From Sideroxydans lithotrophicus ES-1 (lineage in GTDB: Bacteria; Pseudomonadota; Gammaproteobacteria; Burkholderiales; Gallionellaceae), in contig NC_013959.1 in the NCBI RefSeq assembly GCF_000025705.1, positions 62,001 to 126,000 on the forward strand: a DNA stretch of 64,000 bases. The letters are read 5' to 3'. The position numbers and the translations under genes were made by a program. Position 1 is the first letter of the stretch; each line of letters starts with the position of its first letter. Below are positions 47,211-57,284 of the stretch, piece by piece. The notes beneath the pieces are model-generated. The model saw only the letters and a list, made by a program, of their open reading frames with translations, was not told the origin of the DNA and did no database searches.

Positions 47211-47451
47211 CAAACTCGGGCTGCATGCGCGTGCATCAGCCAAACTGACGCAGCTTGCCTCGCAATATCCGTGTGAGGTATGGCTGTCCCGTAACGGACG
47301 GCGCGTGAATGCGAAGAGCATCATGGGGGTGATGATGCTGGCGGCCGCCAAGGGTACGCAAATCAATGTCGAGACCAGCGGCGAACAGGAACAGCTGGCG
47401 ATGAATGCCATCGTTGCATTGATCAATGACTATTTTGGAGAAGGTGAATGA
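47182..47451 (+). CDS. ptsH: HPr phosphocarrier protein
   Basis: 89 residues. His15 in NKLGLHARAS takes phosphate from EI, and the Ser46 region (NAKSIMGVMML) is intact. It overlaps both the EIIA and EI genes (29 and 4 bases). Confidence 0.96.
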   Translation: MQQQDVQIINKLGLHARASAKLTQLASQYPCEVWLSRNGRRVNAKSIMGVMMLAAAKGTQINVETSGEQEQLAMNAIVALINDYFGEGE

Positions 47452-49175
47452 GTTTCACGCTGCACGGTCTCCCGGTTTCCAGCGGCATCGCCATCGGCCA
47501 TGCGCACCTGGTATCGCACACTTCGCTGGAAGTCGCACACTATGTGTTGCCCAAACATCTGGTGGATGAAGAAGTCGCTCGTCTGGATGCTGCGCTGGAC
47601 GCGACGCGCACGGAACTGACCGACCTGCGCAGCTATCGTCCGCAACAGGCAGCTGCGGAGTTCGATGCGTTCCTCGATCTTCATCTGATGATCCTCGGCG
47701 ATGTGCATATCAGCCAGGCCGCACGCGAAATGGTATTGCGCGAGCATTGCAATGCGGAGTGGGCACTGAAGTCCCAGATGGATGAACTGGTCACGCAGTT
47801 CGAGGCCTTCGAGGATGTCTATCTGCGTGAACGCAAGACCGATGTGGTGCAGGTGGTCGAGCGCGTACTCAAGGCCCTGAACGGCGAATCCGGGCATGTC
47901 CCGCCCAGTACCAAGCATGATGTGGAGATGATCCTTGTCGCGCACGATGTCAGTCCGGCTGATCTCATCCAGCTCAAACCGCACCAGTTTTCCGGCATCC
48001 TCACCGATCTGGGTGGCGCGACCTCGCACACGTCCATCGTCGCGCGTAGCCTGAACACGCCTTGCGTGGTCGGCCTGCATCACGCGCGTGAGCTGATCAA
48101 GGATCACGATATGCTCATCGTCGACGGCGAACAGGGCGTGGTGATCGTCGATCCCGACAAGCATCTGCTCGCCGATTACAAGCTGCGCAAAAGCCAATGG
48201 GAGCTGGAAAGACAGAAGCTGAAACGGCTGAAGACCGCCCATGCGGACACGCTGGACGGTACCCATATCGAGCTGCACGCCAACATAGAGATGCCGCACG
48301 ACCTGGCCGATGTGAAGGAGAACGGTGCCACCGGCATAGGGTTGTTCCGCAGCGAATTCCTGTTCCTGAATCGCGACAATCTGCCCGACGAGGAAGAGCA
48401 GTTCAGCGCATACCGCGAAGTGATAGAAGGCATGGAAGGCCTGCCGGTCACCATCCGCACATTCGATCTCGGGGCGGATAAACAGATCAAGGGCGCAGTG
48501 CGCGTCGCGAGCAATCCGGCGCTTGGTTTGCGTGCGATCCGGCTGTGCCTGGCCGAACCGCAATTGTTCCGCACCCAGTTGCGGGCACTGTTGCGCGCTT
48601 CAGCTTACGGCAATCTGAAGATACTCGTGCCGATGCTGTCCGGTATCGCCGAGATCAACCAGACCCTGCAATTCATCGAGGGTGCAAAACACAGTCTGGC
48701 GAACGAAGGCATTGCCTACGATCCCAATGTACAGGTCGGCGGCATGATCGAGATCCCCGCGGCAGCATTGGCGCTCAACGCCTTCATAAAGAAACTGGAT
48801 TTCCTCTCCATTGGCACGAACGACCTGATCCAGTACACGCTGGCCATCGACCGCACCGACGATGAGGTAGCACACCTTTACGACCCGCTGCACCCCGCCG
48901 TGCTGCAATTGCTGGCGCAAGTGATCGGCGGGGCGAACAAGGCCGGAGTCCCGATCTCGGTTTGCGGTGAGATGGCTGGCGAACTGGCTTACACACGCTT
49001 GCTGCTTGGCCTGGGTCTGCGTCAATTCTCCATGCATCCGGCGCAGTTGCTGGGTACCAAGCAGCGTGTGCTGACCACCAGTTTGCCGGAGATGGCGCCG
49101 CTGGTTCAAAAGATCCTGCGAGCCGACGACCCGCTGAAGATACGCGACTTGCTGGATCGGCTGAACGCAGCCTGA
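47448..49175 (+). CDS. ptsI: PTS enzyme I
   Basis: 575 residues, normal EI length. Phospho-His motif GGATSHTSIVARSL; PEP-binding TIM-barrel with NPALGLRAIRL, IEIPAAAL, and the active-site Cys in VCGEMAG. It takes phosphate from PEP to HPr. The operon gshA-apbE-small protein-EIIA-HPr-EI has short or negative spacings throughout. It likely signals metabolic state through EIIA. Confidence 0.97.
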   Translation: MSFTLHGLPVSSGIAIGHAHLVSHTSLEVAHYVLPKHLVDEEVARLDAALDATRTELTDLRSYRPQQAAAEFDAFLDLHLMILGDVHISQAAREMVLREHCNAEWALKSQMDELVTQFEAFEDVYLRERKTDVVQVVERVLKALNGESGHVPPSTKHDVEMILVAHDVSPADLIQLKPHQFSGILTDLGGATSHTSIVARSLNTPCVVGLHHARELIKDHDMLIVDGEQGVVIVDPDKHLLADYKLRKSQWELERQKLKRLKTAHADTLDGTHIELHANIEMPHDLADVKENGATGIGLFRSEFLFLNRDNLPDEEEQFSAYREVIEGMEGLPVTIRTFDLGADKQIKGAVRVASNPALGLRAIRLCLAEPQLFRTQLRALLRASAYGNLKILVPMLSGIAEINQTLQFIEGAKHSLANEGIAYDPNVQVGGMIEIPAAALALNAFIKKLDFLSIGTNDLIQYTLAIDRTDDEVAHLYDPLHPAVLQLLAQVIGGANKAGVPISVCGEMAGELAYTRLLLGLGLRQFSMHPAQLLGTKQRVLTTSLPEMAPLVQKILRADDPLKIRDLLDRLNAA

Positions 49176-49242
49176 TCACTGGATCGATTCGTGCGGGAAG
49201 TGCGCCATATGAAGCCGGTATGAATGCCGGCCGATCGATATT

Positions 49243-49836
49243 TTAATCAGCCAGCAAGGCTTCGACTGCCGCGATATCGGCATGTGTTTCCGGATGGCGG
49301 CTGCCGCTGTGTAGGGAGTTTTCTGGCAAAACGATGATGTGTGTCTGGGTGCCGTACTCGCCGGACAGCGTGTAGCTGGGAACGCTTTTCTCGTGTCCGC
49401 CTATCCGGGCGATCCATTCGCCATCTTCAAATTCGATGTTGTGCTTGAGCAGGAACAGCAGGACGGCCTTTTCGTCGTCGCTGAACAACATCAGGTTGAT
49501 GTCCGAATGCGCACCCGCAGTGCCGCTCAGCACCGAGCCGGTAAGGTAAGGATGGAACGACGCCAACAATCGCATGGTGTCGAGAGCCTCGGTGCGCAAT
49601 TGATACAGGATATCCGGGTGGCTCTCCGGCTGGAAAAGCGTGCGATAACTGTGCAGGGCGTCGTCAACCTCCTGATTGCTGGGCAGGTGCTGAGTGTCCG
49701 AAGCGCCGAGCTGACGTGCTGCTTTGCGTTTAGCGAAGGCGTGGTCGGTGATGCCGTCTTCAGCCATCAGTTTGGCGGCTTGCTGCGCGAGTTGTTCGCG
49801 CATCAGGTCGCGGCGCTGCGGGTGCGGTTTGCTCAT
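49243..49836 (-). CDS. Nucleotidyltransferase-fold-like protein
   Basis: 197 residues from the ATG at 49836 (MSKPHPQRRD). The N-terminal helices are basic (AFAKRKAARQLGAS). A mid-section LTGSVLSGTAGAHSDINLMLFSDD resembles the GS...sDiDl motif of Pol-beta-type nucleotidyltransferases but has Ile-Asn where the catalytic pair usually is D-x-D, so activity is doubtful. Function unknown. It sits 7 bases after the mrcA stop on the same strand. Confidence 0.7.
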   Translation of the reverse strand: MSKPHPQRRDLMREQLAQQAAKLMAEDGITDHAFAKRKAARQLGASDTQHLPSNQEVDDALHSYRTLFQPESHPDILYQLRTEALDTMRLLASFHPYLTGSVLSGTAGAHSDINLMLFSDDEKAVLLFLLKHNIEFEDGEWIARIGGHEKSVPSYTLSGEYGTQTHIIVLPENSLHSGSRHPETHADIAAVEALLAD

Positions 49837-49843
49837 CGGTCTG

Positions 49844-52153
49844 TCAGAAGAGTTGGTCGTTCGTTTCTGCCGGTTTGGCTCCTTCCGGCGGGGCCTCACC
49901 TTGCTCTGCCGGGAGGTTCTCTTCGTAGAAATATTCGGTGCGCGAGCCATTCGGGTCGCGCAGGCCCTTATCGTTGATGCGCGCGGTCACGATATGGTCT
50001 GGAACGGTGTATTCGATCTCGGGCACATCTTTCAGCATCTTGCCCATGTAGCTCATCCAGATAGGCAATGCAGCGCCGCCCCCGGTCTCTTTTTCACCAA
50101 GGCTTTGCGGATTGTCATAACCGATCCAGGTGATTGCGACGAGAGTCGGATGGAAGCCGGCGAACCAGGCATCCATCGAGTCGCTGGTGGTGCCGGTCTT
50201 GCCGGCCAGATCCTGTCTTCCCAGTTCCATGGCGCGCATGGCAGTGCCGTGTTTCACCACATCCTGCATCATGTTGACCATGGTGAATGCATTGCGTACA
50301 TCGATAACCCGTTCTGCGCCCTCGCCAGCAACGACCGGGGCCGCCTGTGCCACGACCTTACCCTGTCCATCCTCGATGCGCTGGATGAAATAGGGCAAGA
50401 CGCGGTAACCGCCGTTCGCAAAGACCGAATATCCACCCAGCAATTGCATGGGTGTGACCGATCCTGCACCCAGCGCCATGGTCAGGAATGGTTTGATCTT
50501 GTCCTTGTCGAATCCGAACTTGGTCACATAGTCTTGTGCATATCCGACACCGATCGCCTGCAGGATGCGGATGGATACGAGGTTCTTGGAACGGATCAAC
50601 CCCTGGCGCATGCTCATCGGGCCATCGAATCCGCCTTCATAGTTCTTCGGCTGCCATAGTTCTTCGCCTGTTTGCGACAGATCGATGACCAGAGGCGCGT
50701 CGTTGATGATGGATGCAGGTGTGAAGCCTTTTTCCAATGCGGCAGAATAAATGAAGGGTTTGAAACTGGATCCGGGTTGCCGCCACGCCTGAGTGACATG
50801 GTTGAATTGATTGTTGTAGAAGTCGAACCCGCCGACCAGGGCATAGATGGCGCCGTCGCGCGGATTGGCCGAAACGAAAGCAGACTCAATCTGGGGCAAT
50901 TGAGTGATCTCCCAGAAATCATTCTCGTTCTTGTACACGCGAATGAGCGAGCCGACACGGATGCGGTGGTTCAAAGCCAGCTTGGTGCCCAAAGTCTGCT
51001 GTGCAAAACGCAATCCTTCCCCGCGAATTTCCACAACCTGTCCGCCTTTGCAATGTACGCGGATGCCTTTGGGATTGATCGATAGCACTACGGCGGGAAT
51101 GATGTCGTCACTGTCCGGGACATCTTCCAGGGCTTCGTCCAGCAGCTCGTCGGTGTTGTTCTTTTTCAGATCGACATAACCTTCCGGCCCGCGATAACCG
51201 TGACGATGGTCGTAATCCATCACACCTTTGCGTACCGCTGCATAAGCGGCCGCCTGATCTTTTACGCGGATGGTGGTGTAAACACTGAACCCTTGGGTAT
51301 AGGCATCTTCCTGATAGCGGTCATACATTTCCTGGCGCACCATTTCAGCCACATAGCCCGCATGCACCGCAAACTCTTGCCGGTGATTCGACTGCTTGGT
51401 CACGATGGGTTCGTTTTCAGCTTGCTCGAACTGCTGGTTGGTGATGTAGCCAAGGTCGTGCATGCGCCGCAGGACATACATCTGGCGAACTTTTGCACGT
51501 TCCGGGTTTACCACCGGATTGAATGTGGCGGGAGCTTTGGGGAGCCCTGCCAGCATCGCCATCTCCGCCAGGCTGAGCTGGTTGAGCGACTTGGCGAAAT
51601 ATATTTGCGCCGCCGAAGCGAAACCGTAGGAGCGTTGCCCCAGATAAATGTGATTGACGTAAAGCTGAAGAATTTCGTCCTTGGTCAGGTTGTGCTCGAT
51701 CTTGAACGAAAGCAGCATTTCATTGAATTTACGCGAAAGAGTCTTTTCCTTGGACAGGAAAAAATTTCGTGCCACCTGCATGGTGATTGTGCTGGCGCCT
51801 TGTCTGACCCCGCCCGAGGTGAAGTTGGAATATGCGGCGCGCAAAACGCCGATGTAGTCCACCCCGCCGTGTTCATAGAAGCGGTCATCCTCAGCCGCGA
51901 GGATGGCCTTCTTCATCATTTCTGGCACATCCTCGATCTTGACCAGTTCGCGGCGTTCTTCGCCGAATTCACCGATCAGCGTACCTTCAGCGCTGAATAC
52001 TCTCAGCGGCATTTTGGGCCGATAGTCGGTCAGTGTTTCCAGGGAGGGCAATGTCGGGTATGTGACTATCGACGCAAAGACGAGCAGCAAAATCGGCAAC
52101 AGCGGCAGGACTAGTACGACAAGGGCAGGGTAAAACCACCAGCGAGAGGTCAT
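49844..52153 (-). CDS. mrcA: Penicillin-binding protein 1A
   Basis: 769 residues from the ATG at 52153 (MTSRWWFYPALVV); TTG at 52159 is an alternative. One N-terminal membrane helix. The glycosyltransferase 51 domain has EDDRFYEHGGVDYIGVLRA and GASTITMQVARN. An OB-like insertion and the transpeptidase domain follow: PGSSFKPF (catalytic Ser-x-x-Lys), SKN, and KTGTTSDSMDAWF. It polymerises and cross-links peptidoglycan in the periplasm. Divergent from pilM, the common genome arrangement. Confidence 0.96.
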   Translation of the reverse strand: MTSRWWFYPALVVLVLPLLPILLLVFASIVTYPTLPSLETLTDYRPKMPLRVFSAEGTLIGEFGEERRELVKIEDVPEMMKKAILAAEDDRFYEHGGVDYIGVLRAAYSNFTSGGVRQGASTITMQVARNFFLSKEKTLSRKFNEMLLSFKIEHNLTKDEILQLYVNHIYLGQRSYGFASAAQIYFAKSLNQLSLAEMAMLAGLPKAPATFNPVVNPERAKVRQMYVLRRMHDLGYITNQQFEQAENEPIVTKQSNHRQEFAVHAGYVAEMVRQEMYDRYQEDAYTQGFSVYTTIRVKDQAAAYAAVRKGVMDYDHRHGYRGPEGYVDLKKNNTDELLDEALEDVPDSDDIIPAVVLSINPKGIRVHCKGGQVVEIRGEGLRFAQQTLGTKLALNHRIRVGSLIRVYKNENDFWEITQLPQIESAFVSANPRDGAIYALVGGFDFYNNQFNHVTQAWRQPGSSFKPFIYSAALEKGFTPASIINDAPLVIDLSQTGEELWQPKNYEGGFDGPMSMRQGLIRSKNLVSIRILQAIGVGYAQDYVTKFGFDKDKIKPFLTMALGAGSVTPMQLLGGYSVFANGGYRVLPYFIQRIEDGQGKVVAQAAPVVAGEGAERVIDVRNAFTMVNMMQDVVKHGTAMRAMELGRQDLAGKTGTTSDSMDAWFAGFHPTLVAITWIGYDNPQSLGEKETGGGAALPIWMSYMGKMLKDVPEIEYTVPDHIVTARINDKGLRDPNGSRTEYFYEENLPAEQGEAPPEGAKPAETNDQLF

Positions 52154-52227
52154 GAGCAAGTGTTCGAGATTTAAATATCGTGAGATTATAACTTCTTGGA
52201 TATGAAAAACGAGCTTGTAAAAAAAAC

Positions 52228-52256
52228 TTTACACCCGCGAGAGTTATTGCTAGGAT
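52228..52256 (+). promoter_or_regulatory. Sigma70 promoter of pilMNOPQ
   Basis: TTTACA and TAGGAT are separated by 17 bases, with a TGC just before the -10 box. It ends 37 bases before the pilM ATG. Confidence 0.7.
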
Positions 52257-52293
52257 TTAAACCACTTTAGTACGGAAAAGCGCTAACCAGTCT

Positions 52294-53394
52294 ATGATCA
52301 AAGGAAATTTTGATATCCCATTAGACTTTCTGAGTACCTCAACGCCGCCCTTGATAGGGGTGGATATCAGTTCGTCCTCAGTCAAGATGGTGGAGCTTAG
52401 TCAGGCTCCCAAAAAGGGTGGCTATATTGTCGAGCGCTATGCCATCGAGCCGCTTCCAGTCGATGCGGTAAGCGACGGCAACATCAATAATCTGGATGCT
52501 GTATCGGATACGGTAAAACGGGCCTGGAAACGCCTGGGGTCGCGAATCAAGAATGTCAGCTTGGCGCTGCCCGCGGCTGCGGTGATCAGCAAGAAGATAT
52601 TGCTCCCCGCCGGTTTGCGTGAAGACGATCTGGAATACCAGGTCGAGAGCGAGGCGAATCAATATATCCCATTCGCGCTGGAAGAGGTGAATCTGGATTT
52701 TCAGGTGATTGGGCCGGCACCAAACAATCCTGATGAAGTGGAAGTTTTGCTTGCGGCATCGCGCAAGGCCAATGTCGAAGACCGGGTTGCCGCAGCACAA
52801 TCTGCCGGGTTAAAGGCCATTGTAGTGGATGTTGAGGCATATGCCTCAGAGGCTGCATTCGACATGATAAGGACCCAACTTCCCGGTGGGGCGGCAGACC
52901 AGTGTGTTGCGCTGGTAGATGTGGGCGCTTACGTTATGAATGTGAATGTACTGCGCAACGGGCAATCGGTATATACACGCGATCAACAGGTAGGCGGCGC
53001 CCAGCTCACGCAACAGATACAAAGTGTATTCGGCTTGTCGGCTGAAGAAGCGGAGTCGGCCAAGCGCAGCGGCGGGCTGCCGGAAAATTACGAAAGCGAC
53101 GTGTTGTCGCCATTCCGTGAAAATATCGCCATGGAAGTATCGCGTGCGCTTCAATTCTTTTTCACATCGACGCAATACAACGAGGTCAACTATGTCGTGC
53201 TAGCCGGCGGTTGCGCTGCGCTTCCGGGTCTGGACGAGGCGGTGGCTACGCGTACGCAAGTAAGCACGCTGGTGGCGAATCCGTTTGAATTGATGACGTT
53301 GTCCAGTCGTGTCAAGCCGCGTCAGCTGCAAATGGATGCACCTGCGCTGATGATTGCATGTGGATTGGCTATGCGGAGGTTCGATCCATCATGA
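52294..53394 (+). CDS. pilM: Type IV pilus inner membrane platform protein PilM
   Basis: 366 residues with an actin-like (FtsA/SHS2) fold: IGVDISSSSVKMVELS at the start, VDVGAYVMNVNVLRNG (phosphate loop), and YVVLAGGCAALPGLDEAV. Cytosolic; binds the N-terminal tail of PilN to link the assembly platform. The stop overlaps the pilN start. Confidence 0.96.
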   Translation: MIKGNFDIPLDFLSTSTPPLIGVDISSSSVKMVELSQAPKKGGYIVERYAIEPLPVDAVSDGNINNLDAVSDTVKRAWKRLGSRIKNVSLALPAAAVISKKILLPAGLREDDLEYQVESEANQYIPFALEEVNLDFQVIGPAPNNPDEVEVLLAASRKANVEDRVAAAQSAGLKAIVVDVEAYASEAAFDMIRTQLPGGAADQCVALVDVGAYVMNVNVLRNGQSVYTRDQQVGGAQLTQQIQSVFGLSAEEAESAKRSGGLPENYESDVLSPFRENIAMEVSRALQFFFTSTQYNEVNYVVLAGGCAALPGLDEAVATRTQVSTLVANPFELMTLSSRVKPRQLQMDAPALMIACGLAMRRFDPS

Positions 53395-53960
53395 TACGTG
53401 TAAACCTTCTGCCGCACCGTGCAGAGAAACGAAAAGCCCGCCAATTACAATTCATTATATTGAGTGTCATTTCGCTGGTTCTTGGGGCGGTGATCGTCGG
53501 ACTCGTGCATGCTGCCATCAGCACGGAGATCGCCTATCAGGAACGCCGCAATACTTTTTTGAAGCAAGAAATATCCCTGCTCGACAAGCAGATCCAGGAG
53601 ATCAGAAAGCTGCGCGAGCAAACCCAGGCATTGCTGGCCCGGAAGACTGTGGTTGAAAATCTGCAAAGCACCCGTTCAGATGTGGTTCACTTGCTCGATC
53701 AGATGCTGCGAATCCTGCCGGATGGCGTATATCTGAAAAGCCTCAAGCAAACAGGATACAGGATCAGCCTGGTTGGATATGCGCAGTCGAGCGCTCGAGT
53801 CTCTACGCTGATGCGGTCGATCGAGGACTCGCCGTGGCTCGATTCGCCCACGTTGATAGAAGTGCATGCAACGACCGTTGGAGGCACGCGCCTGAGCGAG
53901 TTTTCCCTCAACTTTAACCTGACCAAGCAAGCGGCTCCGGCTGCGGGCGGGAAAGGTTAA
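53391..53960 (+). CDS. pilN: Type IV pilus protein PilN
   Basis: 189 residues from the ATG at 53391. The conserved N-terminal tail IRVNLLPHR binds PilM. One membrane helix (FIILSVISLVLGAVIVGLVHAA) and a coiled-coil periplasmic region follow. The longer frame back to 53358 overlaps pilM and is rejected. Confidence 0.95.
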   Translation: MIRVNLLPHRAEKRKARQLQFIILSVISLVLGAVIVGLVHAAISTEIAYQERRNTFLKQEISLLDKQIQEIRKLREQTQALLARKTVVENLQSTRSDVVHLLDQMLRILPDGVYLKSLKQTGYRISLVGYAQSSARVSTLMRSIEDSPWLDSPTLIEVHATTVGGTRLSEFSLNFNLTKQAAPAAGGKG

Positions 53961-53969
53961 GGAGGAAAC

Positions 53970-54596
53970 ATGAATATCATCGAAGAACTCAAGAACATCG
54001 ATCCCAAAACACCGGGAAGCTGGCCGTGGCTGATCAAGATATTGGCTTTCGTCGCAATGTTTGTCGTTATAGTTGCTGCAGGTGCGGTATTCGACTGGCA
54101 GGATGAATGGGCGAACCTGCAGTCTTCCAGACAAGAAGAGCAAAAACTGCGGGACACTTTCCTTGCGAAAAAGCGCGAAGCAATCAACCTTGATATCATC
54201 AAGAAGCAATTGATCGATACCCAGCAATCTTTCGGGGCTTTGCTTAAACAACTGCCGAGCAAATCCGAAATGGATGCATTGCTGACTGATATCAATCAGG
54301 CTGGTTTGGGGCGCGGGCTGCAATTTGATTTATTCAGGCCGGGACCGGAAGTGGCGACCGGGGTGTTTACCGAGCAACCGATCACGATCAAGGTGACCGG
54401 CAACTACGATGACTTGGGAAAGTTTGCCAGCGACATCTCGCAGTTGCCACGTATTGTCACGTTGAATGACATCAGCGTGAATCCAACGTCTGGCGGCGTA
54501 CTGTCATTGGATGCTACGGCAAAGACTTATCGTTATCTGGACGAAGATGAGTTGGCAGCACAAAAACGCACCGCCAAGGCTGGAGCCAGAAAATGA
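53970..54596 (+). CDS. pilO: Type IV pilus protein PilO
   Basis: 208 residues. Cytosolic start, one membrane helix (ILAFVAMFVVIVAAGAVF), a coiled coil, and a periplasmic ferredoxin-like domain (RGLQFDLFRPGPEV...ITIKVTGNYDDLGKF). It pairs with PilN. GGAGG precedes the ATG. The stop overlaps pilP. Confidence 0.95.
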   Translation: MNIIEELKNIDPKTPGSWPWLIKILAFVAMFVVIVAAGAVFDWQDEWANLQSSRQEEQKLRDTFLAKKREAINLDIIKKQLIDTQQSFGALLKQLPSKSEMDALLTDINQAGLGRGLQFDLFRPGPEVATGVFTEQPITIKVTGNYDDLGKFASDISQLPRIVTLNDISVNPTSGGVLSLDATAKTYRYLDEDELAAQKRTAKAGARK

Positions 54597-55111
54597 AGAT
54601 CTCGCGATTTATATATACTTTTCTGATTTCCGTGACGCTGGCTGGTTGCGGCGGGGAAGAATTTCAGGATCTGCGCGATTTCGTGAAGAACGCCGGGGCG
54701 GATATGCGCGGTAAGGTTGCGCCACCGCCAGACATAAAGCCGTATGAGCCTTTTACCTATGATAACGACACGAATTTGCCGGACCCATTCAAGCCGCGCA
54801 AGCAGAATGCAAGAAGTTCGGGTCATGGCGGACTGAATCAACCCAATTTGAATCGCCCCAAGGAAGAGTTGGAAGACTTCCCGTTGGAGAGTCTCAAAAT
54901 GGTTGGCTATCTATCCCAGAAGGGGGTAGGCCAAGCGGTGATACGGTCTGCGGAAGGCAAGATCTATCGCGTAAAAGTAGGGAATTACATCGGGTTAAAC
55001 TTCGGGCAGGTCACTTCGGTGACAGAAACAGAAGTGAAAATCAAAGAGATGGTGCAAGACAGTGTTGGCGACTGGTCGGAACGTGAAAGCAGTCTGGAAC
55101 TGGTTGAGTGA
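54593..55111 (+). CDS. pilP: Type IV pilus lipoprotein PilP
   Basis: 172 residues. Lipoprotein signal (FLISVTLAGCGGEE) and the C-terminal PilP domain (LESLKMVGYLSQKGVGQAVIRS...YRVKVGNYIGLNFGQV). It links the PilNO complex to the PilQ secretin. Confidence 0.95.
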   Translation: MKISRFIYTFLISVTLAGCGGEEFQDLRDFVKNAGADMRGKVAPPPDIKPYEPFTYDNDTNLPDPFKPRKQNARSSGHGGLNQPNLNRPKEELEDFPLESLKMVGYLSQKGVGQAVIRSAEGKIYRVKVGNYIGLNFGQVTSVTETEVKIKEMVQDSVGDWSERESSLELVE

Positions 55112-55127
55112 TTAGGAGTATAAATTT

Positions 55128-57194
55128 ATGAAACAATTTCGTAATCCGGTTCTTGGGGCCATTCGTTTGATGGCGGCAACTCTTTTCTTGGGCGTATCCG
55201 TTGCACATGCACAGGACGCAACGAGTGCCGATTCCTTGAATAGTATCCAGTCCATCGCCGCAAACAACGAACCTGGCGGCAAGGTGGTAATTACCGTGGC
55301 ATTGAAAAGCGCACCGGCAGGTCAGCCTGCAGCGTTCGCAATCAACACGCCTCCGCGCATCGTATTCGATTTTCCCAATACAGAAAACGGAATGGGGAAA
55401 TCGACGCAGGAGTTCGGCGAAGGGGACTTGCGCAGCGCCAACATAGTTCAAGCAGGAAACCGCACGCGTTTGGTGGTAAACCTGGCCCAGATGCTGGGTT
55501 ATGAATCGCGAGTGGACGGTAATAACCTCCTGATCACCTTGCAACGTAAAGAGGCCGGCAATGTGGCTGCGCCAGCTCATTTTGCAGAGATGAAGTCTGG
55601 CGTGCAGCAGAAACACAGTTTGCGGGATATCGACTTCCATCGGGGAAAAAACGGTGAAGGACGCGTGCAGATAGACCTGTCGGATACGGATATTGGCATC
55701 GATATCAAACAACAAGGCAGATTGCTTTTGGTTGATTTCCTGCATACAAGTCTGCCGCGCAATCTGCAACGCAAGCTGGATGTGACGGACTTCGGCACGC
55801 CAGTACAGCTGGTAGATGCATACGCTCAGGGGGAGAATGTGCACCTGTCGATCGAACCCAAAGGCGACTGGGAATACTCAGCCTATCAAGCTGATAATAA
55901 ATTCATCATAGATGTTAAAACGGTAGTAGAAGACCCGAACAAGCTGGTGAAGGGCAATCAGCCGGGCTATGCGGGAGAAAAACTCACGCTGAATTTCCAG
56001 AATATCTCGACACGCGAGGCGTTGAGCGTGATAGCCGACTTCACTGGATTGAACATGGTGATCAGCGATACCGTTTCCGGTAATCTGACATTGCGATTGA
56101 AGGATGTTCCATGGGATCAGGCGCTTGACATCATCCTGCAGAGCAAGGGGCTGGATATGCGGAAGAACGGCAATGTGATCCAGGTTGCGCCGCGTGAAGA
56201 AATCGCCAGCAAGGAGAAGCTCGATTTTGCATCACGACAGGAAATCGGCGATCTGGAGCCGCTGCGCACGGAAAGTTTCCAGCTAAGCTATGCCAAAGCG
56301 CTTGATATAGCTAATCTGTTAAAGAATAAGGATACCGGCTTGCTTTCGAAGCGTGGCTCTTCGGTATCCGATCTGCGTACCAACACTCTGTTCGTGCAGG
56401 ATACTCCGACGCGACTTGAGGAGGTGCGGACTTTCGTTAAGCAACTTGATGTTCCTGTGCGGCAGGTGATGATAGAGGCGCGTTTCGTTGAGGCGGGAGA
56501 GACTTTCAACCAGACATTGGGCGGTCGATTGAGTTACACCGGTCCCGGTTCTACCGTTGCAGGTGGAGGATTTGCAGGGCCAGCAGGAAACAGGGCGGCC
56601 TTGTCTACGACTTCGCTTTTGCCCGGAGCCGGTTCGGTAACTGGCGGTATGACGCTGAATCTGTTTAATGCGGCGGCTACCAAGGTGCTGACTTTGGAGC
56701 TGAATGCGTCGGAACTTGATGGTACGACAAAAAATATTGCCAGCCCTCGTGTGGTCACGGGCGACAAGACACCGGCAACTATTGAATCCGGCGTCGAGGT
56801 GCCTTATTTGCAGGCGACCAGCAGCGGGGCGACCAGCGTTGCCTTCAAGAAGGCGGTGTTGGGGCTGACAGTTACACCGCAGATCACGCCGGACGATCAC
56901 GTCGGCATGAAACTCAGTGTCAGCCAGGACACGGTTGGAAACATTTATTCCGGGGTGCCCAGCATCAATACCAAAAAGGTCGACACCCAGGTGCTGGTTG
57001 ACAACGGTGGTACGGTAGTAATTGGTGGTGTCTATACTCAAGATGCAACGGACTCGAAAGAACAAATCCCGCTGCTTGGTGATATTCCGATACTCGGCTG
57101 GCTGTTCAAAACAGACACGATTGTAAAAGCCAAGAAGGAACTGCTGGTGTTCATCACGCCCAAGATAGTCAAAGAATCCATGGGGATGAACTAA
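55128..57194 (+). CDS. pilQ: Type IV pilus secretin PilQ
   Basis: 688 residues. Signal peptide (about 1-28, ending AHAQ), two AMIN-type domains (about 35-260), a secretin/TonB short N-terminal domain (KLTLNFQNISTREALSVIADFTGLN), an N1-type domain, and the secretin core with VGDKTPATIESGVEVPY-like and GDIPILGWLFKT segments. It forms the outer-membrane pilus pore and is also used in DNA uptake. The ComM gene in this window and these genes point to natural transformation potential. A terminator follows. Confidence 0.96.
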   Translation: MKQFRNPVLGAIRLMAATLFLGVSVAHAQDATSADSLNSIQSIAANNEPGGKVVITVALKSAPAGQPAAFAINTPPRIVFDFPNTENGMGKSTQEFGEGDLRSANIVQAGNRTRLVVNLAQMLGYESRVDGNNLLITLQRKEAGNVAAPAHFAEMKSGVQQKHSLRDIDFHRGKNGEGRVQIDLSDTDIGIDIKQQGRLLLVDFLHTSLPRNLQRKLDVTDFGTPVQLVDAYAQGENVHLSIEPKGDWEYSAYQADNKFIIDVKTVVEDPNKLVKGNQPGYAGEKLTLNFQNISTREALSVIADFTGLNMVISDTVSGNLTLRLKDVPWDQALDIILQSKGLDMRKNGNVIQVAPREEIASKEKLDFASRQEIGDLEPLRTESFQLSYAKALDIANLLKNKDTGLLSKRGSSVSDLRTNTLFVQDTPTRLEEVRTFVKQLDVPVRQVMIEARFVEAGETFNQTLGGRLSYTGPGSTVAGGGFAGPAGNRAALSTTSLLPGAGSVTGGMTLNLFNAAATKVLTLELNASELDGTTKNIASPRVVTGDKTPATIESGVEVPYLQATSSGATSVAFKKAVLGLTVTPQITPDDHVGMKLSVSQDTVGNIYSGVPSINTKKVDTQVLVDNGGTVVIGGVYTQDATDSKEQIPLLGDIPILGWLFKTDTIVKAKKELLVFITPKIVKESMGMN

Positions 57195-57213
57195 AAGCTG
57201 AATGTTCACAGGG

Positions 57214-57238
57214 AAAAGCCCGGCGTTGCCGGGCTTTT
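57214..57238 (+). terminator. Rho-independent terminator after pilQ
   Basis: AAAAGCCCGGC / GCCGGGCTTTT (11 bp) with a GTT loop and a following T-run. Confidence 0.93.
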
Positions 57239-57284
57239 CTTTTTGGCGAAAGCGCCAAACCGAGTTTTCGATACAATCACGAGT

